NCBI GenBank assembly: GCA_965242895.1
Contig: OZ251507.1
Span: forward strand, 1-64,000
Direction of reading: 5' to 3'
Source of the DNA: CATQHL01 sp965242895
Lineage (GTDB): Bacteria; Actinomycetota; Acidimicrobiia; Acidimicrobiales; CATQHL01
Length of the DNA stretch: 64,000 nt
The notes beneath the pieces were generated by a model. The model was given only the letters and a program-made list of their open reading frames with translations, made no database searches and was not told where the DNA came from. This document shows, one piece after another, positions 42,648 through 51,077 of this stretch. How positions within the stretch are numbered: position 1 is the stretch's first letter; each line of letters begins with the position of its first letter. A program made the translations under genes and the position numbers.

Positions 42648-42661
42648 GGGGGGGGGGGGGG
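42648..42661. repeat. G14 run after the carbonic anhydrase stop
   Basis: Fourteen G bases begin two bases after the TGA. Further downstream GTCGTCTAG(C/T)CGCTAG is repeated (about 42688-42723). The run is outside the apparent coding frame, so its effect is unclear. Confidence 0.85.
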
Positions 42662-42898
42662 ACGACGCTTCTCCCCCCAGTCGTGGTCGTCTAGCCGCTA
42701 GGGAGGTCGTCTAGTCGCTAGATATCTCTTTAACTTTTGGCAAATTGAGATTGCTAACCCTGAATTTTAGGGAATTACATATCAAACTTGTCAAATTGAG
42801 TTTTTCCCCGTTTTATGAGGGGAACAGGGTTTTTATCTATCCTGTCATACCCTCCTTCTAGTATGTGAGTATGCTTCGCCATCGACCACGCTCGGAGG

Positions 42899-43014
42899 TT
42901 CAACCGGCCAACCTTAAGACTGGAAAAGCAGCACCCGGTATCAGCTCGCAACACCAAAGGCCACCAGCCCGTTTCAATCGGCCAACCTTGAGACTTGAAC
43001 AGCAGCACACCCGG
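42899..43014. repeat. Two about 41-bp imperfect direct repeats before a lipoprotein gene
   Basis: Unit 1 (42899-42938) and unit 2 (42973-43014) share CGGCCAACCTT(A/G)AGACT and end in GCACCCGG or GCACACCCGG. They occupy the space just upstream of the lipoprotein at 43039. The remaining bases of 42662-43038 hold nothing recognisable. Confidence 0.75.
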
Positions 43015-43038
43015 ACATAAGAGAGAAAGGAACAACGA

Positions 43039-43647
43039 ATGCTGAAACTACTAGCCGCAGTCTGCCTAGTAGCTGCAGCCTGCGCTCCCCCGAGGTCGGG
43101 AGAAACGCCAGTGATAGTGCCCAACTTCCTGCGGGACCTGGCGGAAGCGTCGGAGGACTACTACGAAGCAACACGGGATTTTTATGACCTGTTGGAGAGG
43201 GAGAGCGAAAACTTGGGTCCGTGGCCAATAGATCCCGATGTTTGGTACCCCGAAAAGATATACGAGAGGGTGAGATTGGTCGTACCAACGGAAGAGGGAG
43301 CGGAAGCGTTCGCTTCGGTGTTAAAGGCATTAGCAGCCATCGAGGTCGCAATCGCTGACTGCGAAAAGTCTGCCGTCGATGATTTAATCGTCTGGACCAG
43401 ATCGGCGTGTTCTCTGATACGCAGCGCGGTGTATTGCATACTGGCGCTAGACATCTCAGATCGTTACCCGCCTAAGACGCTGGCGGGCGACACTGCGTGG
43501 CTGGCCATCGACGATTGCACATCCCAAGTGCCCGCAGTGGAAGCAGAACGCGCGACCAGAATCTTAAACTCGAACAATTTCCGCAGCCAGCAGCTTTGCG
43601 TCGCCGCGGGGTTCAATTGGAACGGATATGCGTGCGAAGCGCCCTAG
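43039..43647 (+). CDS. Putative lipoprotein, unknown function
   Basis: A 202-residue protein with the signal MLKLLAAVCLVAAACAPP; the lipobox VAAAC gives a lipid-anchored cysteine at 15. An AAAGG ribosome site lies before the ATG. The mature part is acidic and helical (LAEASEDYYEATRDFYDLLE) with several cysteines (IADCEK, SACSLI, VYCILA, DDCTSQ, QLCVAAG, YACEAP), possibly disulphide-bonded outside the membrane. No family recognised. It resembles the lipoproteins at 16694 and 20500 only in overall design. Confidence 0.7.
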   Translation: MLKLLAAVCLVAAACAPPRSGETPVIVPNFLRDLAEASEDYYEATRDFYDLLERESENLGPWPIDPDVWYPEKIYERVRLVVPTEEGAEAFASVLKALAAIEVAIADCEKSAVDDLIVWTRSACSLIRSAVYCILALDISDRYPPKTLAGDTAWLAIDDCTSQVPAVEAERATRILNSNNFRSQQLCVAAGFNWNGYACEAP

Positions 43648-43677
43648 AACGCCGCACAGACGCACGCACAGCACCAG

Positions 43678-44643
43678 ATGCGCGCCAAATACGCCAGCCG
43701 AGACTGCTTGACGTCAGTCCCCACCTCGGGAGTTTCCTTCAATCGCATCGTGACAGGTGATGCCAGAGACGAACTCGCAGGTCTGCCTGCGGACAGCGTC
43801 GCTCTCAGTTTCTGGTCGCCTCCTTACTATGTCGGCAAGTCTTACGAGAGGCATCTCAGCTTTGAAGACTGGCAGAAGCTAATCCGAGAGGTCATCGAGT
43901 GCCACAGGTCGATCATCCAGCCAGGCGGTTTCCTGGCAGTCAATATCGGAGACATCCTCTGCTTCCCCGACAAGTCCATGCCCAGATTCCAGGCCGACAA
44001 TGTGCGACGCAAGAAAGTAGCTGTCACCAAGGAGCAAATTCTGGAGACTAAGCAGAAATATCCAACTGCCAATCGCCACGACTTAGCCAAGCTTCTGGGC
44101 TGCAGCGAGCAGACCATCCAGCGGCGACTGGAAGACAATAATGTCCGCGGTGGCAAGCACGCTGCGCCAACCAAGATCAAGCTGACTGGCTGCATGGTCG
44201 TGGAGTGGGCTGAGGAGGCAGGGGTCTACCTCTACGACCAGCGCATCTGGCACAAAGACCCGTGCTGGGCCAACAGCCGCTAGCATTCCAACTCCTACCG
44301 GGCTGTAGATGAGTTTGAGCATGTGTTCATTTTCTGGAAACCCGGCATAACCGAATATGACCGCCACCGCTTGAGCGCCGACGAATGGGCCGAATGGGGT
44401 TCTCACGGAGTATGGCACATCTCCTCGGTGCGGCGAAACGACCGTCACGAAGCCGAGTTTCCCGAGGAACTCGCTGAGCGAGTCATCCGCTTGTTTTCAC
44501 CTGCGGGCGGCGTGGTGCTCGACCCCTTCGTCGGCACAGGAACAACTACCTGCGTCGCAAAACGTCTAGACCGCCAGTGGTTCGGCATCGACAACGACCC
44601 TGCCAACACCAAGACAGCCATTCAACGAACCGATGAGGTATGA
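43678..44643 (+). pseudogene. DNA methylase interrupted by a TAG codon
   Basis: One continuous reading frame of 322 codons with a TAG at 44281-44283. Before it: SFWSPPYYVGKSYERHL (target-base motif), GGFLAVNIGDI and an internal helix-turn-helix (NRHDLAKLLGCSEQTIQRRL). After it, still in frame: HSNSYRAVDEFEHVFIFWKP and VVLDPFVGTGTTTC (AdoMet motif), in the beta-class order. Homologues I remember read NSRWH(T/S)NSYRAVDEFEH, so the TAG replaces a conserved tryptophan (TGG to TAG). The truncated 201-residue product would lack the AdoMet site. A sequencing error or suppression is possible. No cognate nuclease is recognised nearby. Confidence 0.8.
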
Positions 44644-44691
44644 GGAACTTGGTCAGGCGACTCGGCGATCCGGCGATCGGATCGCCATGAG

Positions 44692-44717
44692 GTCGACGTC
44701 CCTTAAGGGACGTCGAC
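44692..44717. promoter_or_regulatory. 26-bp perfect palindrome
   Basis: The half-site GTCGACGTCCCTT is followed by its exact complement with no loop. It lies 48 bases after the methylase remnant and about 150 bases before the next gene. It may be a terminator stem without T-run or a dimeric protein-binding site. Confidence 0.6.
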
Positions 44718-44772
44718 AGCCTGTGGAGCACTACGTCGCGCCTCGGCTCTGGGATGTGAAAATCTGAAGGGG

Positions 44773-44834
44773 GACTTTAAAATTTTTATAAATTTTTAAA
44801 GCGAGACTTTAAATTTTTACATAAATTTTAAATC
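44773..44834. repeat. AT-rich duplicated element
   Basis: Two adjacent copies of GACTTTAAA(A)TTTTTA(C)ATAAA, about 30 bases each; the first contains the inverted repeat CTTTAAAA/TTTTAAAG. It is strikingly AT-rich against GC-rich flanks and precedes the ATPase gene, so it may hold the promoter. Confidence 0.55.
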
Positions 44835-44865
44835 AAGGCTTCCAGGTGGCTCTAGAATCAGGGTT

Positions 44866-46041
44866 GTGCACGAACGAGCGCTCATGCTCCCTGACTCTGG
44901 GAGTAGGTCATTCTTTCTGTGGGGACCGAGACAGGTTGGGAAAAGCACGCTCCTCAGAAAAACCTATCCCGACGCCATCTGGGTCGACCTCCTAAAGAGC
45001 GACGAACTCCGAAGGTATGCGGCCCGTCCCGAACTGCTGCGCCGCGAAGTCGCAGAGGGCGTAACCGCCCATGACACGCAGATAGTCATCGACGAGATAC
45101 AGAACGTGCCGGCGTTGCTCAACGAGGTGCACTGGCTGATAGAGAACCGCGGCCTGCGTTTTGCGCTCTGCGCCTCTTCCGCAAGGAAACTGCGGAGGAA
45201 AGGAGTCAACCTGCTAGGTGGCAGGGCGCTTCGTTATGAACTCTCGGGGCTCACGGCGCACGAACTAGGGACGGACTTCGACCTGAAGCGGATGCTGAAC
45301 CACGGCTACCTGCCGCCGAACTACGACGCTGCAGACATCAATGAAGCCGGAGAGCAGATTGCGGCTTACGTTTCCGACTATCTGCGCCAGGAAATCCTGA
45401 ACGAAGGGCTGACGCGCAACCTGGCCTTGTTCTCCGACTTTCTCGACGCCGCCGCCCTTCGCGACGGCTCTGCGGTCAACTTCTCCAATATCGCCCGCGA
45501 AACGGGCGTTTCCAGTGTGACAGTCAAGAACTATTTCAACATCCTGACTGAGACTCTGATCGGCCGCTGGCTTCCCGCCTATCGGAAGCGCCCCAAAGGA
45601 CGTGAGGCGACCTCTCCCAAGTTCTATTTCTCCGACGTCGGCGTGGTTCATCACTTGGCGAGGAGGGGAGAGGTGTTACCGAGGTCGGAAGCGTTCGGGA
45701 AGGCGTTCGAGAACTGGATATTCCACGAGATCACCGCGTATGTCTCATACAGAGCGCCCAGAGCGAAGGTTTGCCATTGGAGGCTGCCCAGCGGACGGGA
45801 AGTGGATTTCCTGATTGACGGACGGGTTGCGATCGAGGCGAAAGCGAGGGAAGTGATCACCATAGATCACTTGAGAGGGTTGCACGCCTTGCGTCGAGCG
45901 CATCCCGAGGTGACGCGGATGGTCGTCGTCTGCACGGAAGCTAAACCTTGGCGCACCGACGACGGGATAGACGTCCTGCCCGCTTCGGTGTTCGTCAAGC
46001 GGCTCTGGACGGGGGAGTTGCTGGCGTCGGCGTCTGGTTAA
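44866..46041 (+). CDS. AAA_14/DUF4143-type ATPase
   Basis: A 391-residue protein from GTG 44866. Walker A is LWGPRQVGKSTLLRK (about 18-32), Walker B TQIVIDEIQNVP (about 72-84), then ALCASSARKLRRKG (sensor-like). The DUF4143 part contains KPKGREATSPKFYFSDVG-like sequence, FENWIFHEITAYVSY, and a PD-(D/E)XK-like stretch REVDFLIDGRVAIEAKA. This widespread bacterial/archaeal family has no settled function; the C-terminal nuclease-like fold suggests DNA contact. It closes the island before the nth gene, 9 bases upstream. Confidence 0.85.
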   Translation: MHERALMLPDSGSRSFFLWGPRQVGKSTLLRKTYPDAIWVDLLKSDELRRYAARPELLRREVAEGVTAHDTQIVIDEIQNVPALLNEVHWLIENRGLRFALCASSARKLRRKGVNLLGGRALRYELSGLTAHELGTDFDLKRMLNHGYLPPNYDAADINEAGEQIAAYVSDYLRQEILNEGLTRNLALFSDFLDAAALRDGSAVNFSNIARETGVSSVTVKNYFNILTETLIGRWLPAYRKRPKGREATSPKFYFSDVGVVHHLARRGEVLPRSEAFGKAFENWIFHEITAYVSYRAPRAKVCHWRLPSGREVDFLIDGRVAIEAKAREVITIDHLRGLHALRRAHPEVTRMVVVCTEAKPWRTDDGIDVLPASVFVKRLWTGELLASASG

Positions 46042-46050
46042 TCTGAGCGC

Positions 46051-46695
46051 ATGGGCACACCCCGTTCTCCTAAGGGCCGCGCACGAGAGACGCACGAACG
46101 TCTGAAAGGGGAATACCCCGACGCCTTCTGCGAACTCGACCACGACTCGCCATACCAACTGCTCGTAGCCACCATCCTCTCGGCCCAGTGCACCGACAAG
46201 CGTGTGAACATGGTCACCCCCGCCCTCTTCGCCCGATATCCGACGCCCGAAGACTTAGCGAACTGCGACCCCGCCGAGCTCGAGGAGATCATCCACTCCA
46301 CCGGCTTCTACCAGAACAAGGCGCGCAACCTCATCGGGATGGCTAGGCGCGTCTGCGAGACGCACGGGGGGGAAATCCCCTCGTCCATGCGCGACTTGGT
46401 GAAGCTCCCGGGCGTGGGGCGCAAGACGGCGAACGTGCTGCGGAGCGTCGCCTTCGGCCTGCCTGGTCTACCCGTCGACACTCACGTGGGTCGCATAGTC
46501 AGGCGGCTCGGCATCACCGAACTCACCGACCCGGTGAAGGTGGAGATGGAGCTCAACCCGATGATCCCCGCCTATGAGAGGGGCGACTTCAGCATGCGGC
46601 TCATCCTGCACGGACGACGGGTGTGCGGCGCCCACAAACCGAACTGCGCCGACTGCGTCTGCAGCGACTACTGCCCTTCGGCCTTCGCAGCCTGA
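46051..46695 (+). CDS. nth: Endonuclease III
   Basis: A base-excision repair glycosylase/lyase for oxidised pyrimidines. Helix-hairpin-helix LPGVGRKTANV carries the catalytic lysine, VDTHVGRIVRR the catalytic aspartate, and the C-terminus the four-cysteine [4Fe-4S] loop (VCGAHKPNCADCVCSDYC). LSAQCTDKRVN is the usual N-terminal signature. 214 residues is normal. ATG 46051; the gene is GC-rich like the downstream core genes and marks the return to housekeeping sequence. Confidence 0.95.
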   Translation: MGTPRSPKGRARETHERLKGEYPDAFCELDHDSPYQLLVATILSAQCTDKRVNMVTPALFARYPTPEDLANCDPAELEEIIHSTGFYQNKARNLIGMARRVCETHGGEIPSSMRDLVKLPGVGRKTANVLRSVAFGLPGLPVDTHVGRIVRRLGITELTDPVKVEMELNPMIPAYERGDFSMRLILHGRRVCGAHKPNCADCVCSDYCPSAFAA

Positions 46696-46846
46696 GGGAT
46701 ATGGCTGGCCGCTGCCGGCGGCGGCGCAAGCGGCGAACCCCTATGGCGTCTCTAGTCCACATGCCCGACGACGACCAGACGACGACCCGCCGACCGGCTA
46801 ATGGACGTACCACGAAAGCATCCACCGCAACCGACGGCGGAGGTGC

Positions 46847-46890
46847 TATAATTAAAGTTAACTTACTTCATATTTGAAGTTTGAGTTAAC
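46847..46890 (+). promoter_or_regulatory. Putative promoter and operator of the his/trp cluster
   Basis: TATAAT at 46847-46852 is a perfect -10 box. Directly after it, 46857-46890 is an inverted repeat: GTTAACT pairs with AGTTAAC and the inner ACTTCA with TGAAGT around TATT. It covers the expected transcription start, as a repressor site would. No clear -35 box is seen. The AT-rich island is conspicuous in GC-rich surroundings. The rest of 46696-46980 holds no gene. Confidence 0.55.
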
Positions 46891-46980
46891 CGGTGGAAGC
46901 CGCCGGTGCGGAGCGTTCTGTGTTCTGCTCTCACTGGCGGCGTCCATCGTTCAATCCCCCCCTTCGCTAGCGTTAAGCCG

Positions 46981-49851
46981 ATGAGCAGCAGCGACCTCCT
47001 CACTTTCGTAGACCTGCGGGGGCGCGACCCGGGCAGTTTGCCCGACACCTACACACCTCCTTCGCCTGAAGCCGTGGCAGCCACGGCAGAGATCATCGGG
47101 GACGTGCGTCGTCGGGGCGACGACGCCCTGCGCGAACTGGGGGAGCGTTTCGACGGCGCGGCGCCGGCGAATCTGGCCGTCCCCCTCGAGGAGCGGCAGG
47201 CTGCGCTGGCGAGCATCGACGAGGCGGCCAGACGTGCGCTCACGGAAGCTCACGGGCGGATATTGGGCTTCCACCGCCGCAGCAGCGCCGAGACGCAGCC
47301 ATCTGCCGCGGCAGCGCCGGCAACTCGAGTCCCACCTAGCGGGCTGGACTGCTGCGACCCGCAGCCGCCGCCCCAGCCCGCCCAGCCAGCCCAGCCAGCC
47401 TCAAACCTTGGCGCAGCATCTCGCCCAGACGCCGACGGGCTGGACGTCCAGCGTGTCGTCGTGCCTGTGCGACGGGCGGGTCTGTATGTGCCTGGGGGCA
47501 GGGCTGCCTATCCGTCCACCGTGCTGATGACAGCGGCGCCGGCGAGGGCAGCGGGCGTGACGGAAATCGCCCTTTGCGTGCCGCCGGGGGCGGACGGGCG
47601 CGTAGCTGCCATAACGCTGGCGGCGACGGCCATCGCCGGCGTGGACGAGGTCTACGCCGTCGGCGGGGCGGGGGCGATAGCGGCGATGGCCTACGGGACA
47701 GAGACGATCCCGGCTGTAGACGTGATCGCCGGCCCGGGGAATGTCTATGTGGCGCTTGCCAAGCAGATGGTGGCTGGCGAGGTCGGAGTGGCGGCTGCGT
47801 TCACTGGGCCGTCTGAGGTCGTGGTGGTGGCCGACGAGAGCGTCCGACCGGAACTGGCGGCGCTCGACCTCATCGTCCAGGCGGAGCACGGCCCGGACGG
47901 CATGACCTGCCTCCTCACCTGGGACATCGACGTTCTCAGGGCGGTGAGCGCGGCGGTCGCTGCGGAGACAGCCAAGGCTGCCCGTCGGGGCGAGATCACC
48001 GAGACGCTGAAGAGCGCAGGGTATGCGGTGCTGGTGAGCGGCCCTGAGCAGGCGGCGGAGGTGGTGAATCACGTCGCCCCGGAGCACCTCCAGTTGATGC
48101 TGGCCGACCCTGGAGCGGTGCTGGCGGGCGTCCGCAACGCGGGCGCAGTCTTCTGCGGAGAGCACTCGCCCGCCTCCCTGGGCGATTATGTGGCCGGCCC
48201 CTCCCACGTGCTGCCGACCGGGCGGTCGGCCAGATACGCAGAGGCGCTGGGGGTCAGAGACTTCTACAAGGAGATGCACGTCATCACCGCTTCGGCGCAG
48301 GGGCTGCGGAGGCTGGGGCCGATCGTGGAGAGCCTGGCCGCAGCAGAAGGACTTTCGGCGCACGCCGAGTCGGTGCACAGACGCCTGGAGTTGCTGGACG
48401 ATGCCGAGGCGGAGGCGGAGACGCTGGCCTGGGCGCCCGGCCAAGCCCCGCAACCCGACCCGCCGACCGCCGCCGCCTTGCCGCCCGGCCAAGCCCCGCA
48501 GCACGGCCCGCAGCCCGCCGCCGCCCGGCCGCCCCAAGCCCCGCAGCCCGACCCGCAACCCGCCGCCGCCCAGCACGCCGCCGACCCGCAGCCCGCCGCC
48601 CGCCGCCTCCCCCCGGGCATCCGGCCTGCGCCGAGGGGGAATATCGCAGCGATGGTGGGCTACCACTCCCCGCAGGTGGACGTGGCGGTGCGGCTGAACA
48701 CCAACGAGTCCCCCTTCAAGCCGCCTCAGGAACTTCGCAGGCGGCTGGCCGAGGCCGCGGGCGGCATCGACTGGAACCGCTACCCGTCTCGGTCGGCTCA
48801 CGAACTGAGGGAGCGGATCGCAGCACTCCACTCGCTCTCGGTTTCGCAGGTGTTCGCCGGCAAAGGGTCGAACGAAGTCATCCAGTCGCTGTGTCTGGCT
48901 TACGGAGGGGCGGGACGGCAGGTGGCCGTCTTCAGTCCCACCTACGCACTGCACTCTCACATCTCACGCATCACTGGGGCGGAGGTTCTGGAATGCCCCA
49001 GAGACGATGACTTCGCAGTCGCTCCGGAGGTGGCTGCGTCGTTCATCATCGAGAACCGGCCTTCGATGGTTTTCCTCTGCTCTCCGAACAACCCCACGGG
49101 GGGTCTGGAGCGCCCCGAGACGATCGAGGCGGCGCTGCGGGCGACCATCTCCGTGGGCGGTCTTCTGGTAGTGGACGAGGCCTACCGCCAGTTCACCGAC
49201 CCGGGTTCGGGCGCAGGCGGCGGCGCAGCAGGCGGCGCAGGCGCGCCCACGCCCGCCGACAGGGTGGGGTTCGACCCGGGATTGGGCTCGGCGCCGGACG
49301 CCGTGGGCAACTCGGTCGCTACCCCGGGCGCAGGCGCAGGCGGTGCTGGCGCAGCGCCGGACGGCCATCCATCGAGCCTGGAGGTTTCAGAGGAATACCC
49401 CCTCGTGGTGACGCGCACCTTCTCTAAGTATTGGACGCTGGCGGGCGCACGCCTGGGGTACGCCCTGGGGCCGTCGTGGATCATCGAGGAGATGGAAAAA
49501 GCCACCCTGCCTTACCATCTCGACGCCTTCACTCAGCAGGCGGGGTCGATCGTCCTGGACTACGAGGGTGAACTGGCCGAAGCAGCCAAGGCCTTGGTGG
49601 GCGAGCGTGAGCGGATAGCAGCAGGACTTCACGACCTGCCCGTACGCCAGTGGCCGTCAGCGGCGAATTTCATTCTGTTCCGCCCCGAAGGGCGCTCGGG
49701 CGACGACGTCTGGAGGGCTCTTCTGACGCACTCGGTGCTGGTGCGCAACTGCAGCTCTTGGCCAGACCTCCAGGACTGCCTGCGAGTTACCGTCGGAACC
49801 CAGGCGGAGAACGACGCCTTCCTCTCCGCCCTGACTGCGGTTCTGCGCTGA
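46981..49851 (+). CDS. hisD-hisC: Fused histidinol dehydrogenase and histidinol-phosphate aminotransferase
   Basis: One frame of 956 residues from ATG 46981 (open upstream to GTG 46906). Residues about 1-480 are HisD: GLYVPGGRAAYPSTVLM, AGPGNVYVALAKQ, QAEHGPDGMTCLL and GDYVAGPSHVLPTG (zinc/substrate region). Residues about 546-956 are HisC: RLNTNESPF, SPNNPTGG, VVDEAYRQF and TRTFSKYWTLAGARLGY with the PLP lysine. A Pro/Ala/Gln linker (about 484-545) joins them. Extra low-complexity inserts occur in HisD (about 103-160) and HisC (about 741-803). The enzymes act at the last and seventh steps. In most actinobacteria they are separate adjacent genes. No stop or frameshift separates them here. Confidence 0.9.
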   Translation: MSSSDLLTFVDLRGRDPGSLPDTYTPPSPEAVAATAEIIGDVRRRGDDALRELGERFDGAAPANLAVPLEERQAALASIDEAARRALTEAHGRILGFHRRSSAETQPSAAAAPATRVPPSGLDCCDPQPPPQPAQPAQPASNLGAASRPDADGLDVQRVVVPVRRAGLYVPGGRAAYPSTVLMTAAPARAAGVTEIALCVPPGADGRVAAITLAATAIAGVDEVYAVGGAGAIAAMAYGTETIPAVDVIAGPGNVYVALAKQMVAGEVGVAAAFTGPSEVVVVADESVRPELAALDLIVQAEHGPDGMTCLLTWDIDVLRAVSAAVAAETAKAARRGEITETLKSAGYAVLVSGPEQAAEVVNHVAPEHLQLMLADPGAVLAGVRNAGAVFCGEHSPASLGDYVAGPSHVLPTGRSARYAEALGVRDFYKEMHVITASAQGLRRLGPIVESLAAAEGLSAHAESVHRRLELLDDAEAEAETLAWAPGQAPQPDPPTAAALPPGQAPQHGPQPAAARPPQAPQPDPQPAAAQHAADPQPAARRLPPGIRPAPRGNIAAMVGYHSPQVDVAVRLNTNESPFKPPQELRRRLAEAAGGIDWNRYPSRSAHELRERIAALHSLSVSQVFAGKGSNEVIQSLCLAYGGAGRQVAVFSPTYALHSHISRITGAEVLECPRDDDFAVAPEVAASFIIENRPSMVFLCSPNNPTGGLERPETIEAALRATISVGGLLVVDEAYRQFTDPGSGAGGGAAGGAGAPTPADRVGFDPGLGSAPDAVGNSVATPGAGAGGAGAAPDGHPSSLEVSEEYPLVVTRTFSKYWTLAGARLGYALGPSWIIEEMEKATLPYHLDAFTQQAGSIVLDYEGELAEAAKALVGERERIAAGLHDLPVRQWPSAANFILFRPEGRSGDDVWRALLTHSVLVRNCSSWPDLQDCLRVTVGTQAENDAFLSALTAVLR

Positions 49852-50010
49852 ACTCCCATCCGCGATGCTGACGGCCGCCGGCCAGCCGCCGCACCCAGAG
49901 CCGCCCAGAGCCGGCGGCGTCCCCCTTTGTCTTACCTGTCGTCCAAGATTGATGTAATGACCAGCCCAAACCTGCACGATCAGATCCAGCCACCCCCTGA
50001 AGTATTCCGA

Positions 50011-50063
50011 AGCGGTAGTTTCCTAAGCGGTAGTTTCCTAAGCGGTAGTTTCCTAAGCGGTAG
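50011..50063. repeat. 15-bp tandem repeat upstream of hisB
   Basis: AGCGGTAGTTTCCTA occurs three times in a row, plus a partial fourth copy (AGCGGTAG). It lies in the hisDC-hisB gap, about 30 bases before the hisB start; the rest of 49852-50093 shows no gene. Confidence 0.9.
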
Positions 50064-50093
50064 CCGCCCTACCGAGAGCAAGCGAGGTGCCCT

Positions 50094-50987
50094 GTGTTTT
50101 TTCCGAAGAAGATGGTTCCGATAGAAGTTCGGGCAGAATTTTCCACGGGAGATTCGCCTCACTGGGAGATTTCGAACTCGATGGAGAAGATCGACGAACT
50201 GGCTAGGCGCGTGAAGGAGCTGGAGCTGCAGGCGGCGAAAAGCGCTAAGAGCGCAGCCCGAGCGCAGCGTCGAAAGCAGCGCAGGGACGAGCGCCGCGGC
50301 AAAAGACCTCAGGGGGCTCGGGCGGACGACGCCCAGACCGATCCGGACAGCCAAGCTCAGACCGGATCGGAAGACGACGCTCAGACCGAGCCGGCACCCC
50401 CCAGGACAGCCAAGAAGGGGCGGGTCACGAAGGAGACGAAAGTGGAGGTCGAGCTGAACCTAGACGGCTCGGGGAAGGTGGCTGTCTCCACCGGACTTCC
50501 CTTCTTCGACCACATGCTCGACCAATTGGGGCGCCACGGCGGCTTCGACCTTTCCATAGAGGCCAGGGGCGACCTGGCGATAGACGCCCATCACACCGTG
50601 GAGGACACCGGCATCGTCCTGGGCGACTGCCTGGCCGAGGCGCTGGGTGACAAGGTGGGGGTGAGGCGTTTCGCCTCGGTGTCTGTGCCGCTGGACGAAG
50701 CCCTGGTGGACGTGTCGGTCGACCTCTCGGGCAGGCCTTTCTTGTGTTATGAGGTGGAGCCGCCTGGCGAGAAAATCCTGGGGGAGCGCCCCTTCGACCC
50801 GCAGTTGATGGAGGAGTTCTGGCGGGCGTTCGCCACGGCGGCCGCCCTGACGCTCCACATCGTGATGGTGCGCGGGCGGAACACGCACCACATCATGGAG
50901 TCGTCCTTCAAAGGGGTTGCCCGCAGCCTGCGGGACGCCGTGAAGATCGAAAGCGACAGCCTGCCCTCCACCAAAGGCGCCCTCTGA
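50094..50987 (+). CDS. hisB: Imidazoleglycerol-phosphate dehydratase with long N-terminal extension
   Basis: Dehydrates imidazole-glycerol phosphate in histidine synthesis. The catalytic domain starts near residue 108 (KETKVEVELNLDGSG) and holds STGLPFFDHMLDQLG, DAHHTVEDTGI and RNTHHIMESSFKG, the metal-binding histidine motifs. Typical monofunctional HisB is about 200 residues; this one is 297. The extra 100 residues are a Lys/Arg/Ala-rich coiled-coil-like stretch (KIDELARRVKELELQAAKSA) and an acidic Gln/Thr/Asp-rich part. The start is uncertain: GTG 50094 with AGGTG upstream, or in-frame ATGs at 50112 and 50181. Confidence 0.9.
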   Translation: MFFPKKMVPIEVRAEFSTGDSPHWEISNSMEKIDELARRVKELELQAAKSAKSAARAQRRKQRRDERRGKRPQGARADDAQTDPDSQAQTGSEDDAQTEPAPPRTAKKGRVTKETKVEVELNLDGSGKVAVSTGLPFFDHMLDQLGRHGGFDLSIEARGDLAIDAHHTVEDTGIVLGDCLAEALGDKVGVRRFASVSVPLDEALVDVSVDLSGRPFLCYEVEPPGEKILGERPFDPQLMEEFWRAFATAAALTLHIVMVRGRNTHHIMESSFKGVARSLRDAVKIESDSLPSTKGAL

Positions 50988-51077
50988 GGGGGCGAGGCTG
51001 CGTATGACCCGCCTGGCCACCCTCCTGGCCACCTGTCGCCGCCGACGCCGGGCGCCTCTGAGAGCCTCGCAGGGGGC

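Noticed and set aside
47401..48960. A 519-residue minus-strand ORF opposite hisDC
   Set aside because: Antisense shadow of a GC-rich gene; no conserved motif and biased Arg/His content.
50011..50063. CRISPR array
   Set aside because: The 15-bp units are directly contiguous with no spacers, and no cas genes are present. The same holds for the 24-bp and 30-bp tandem arrays.
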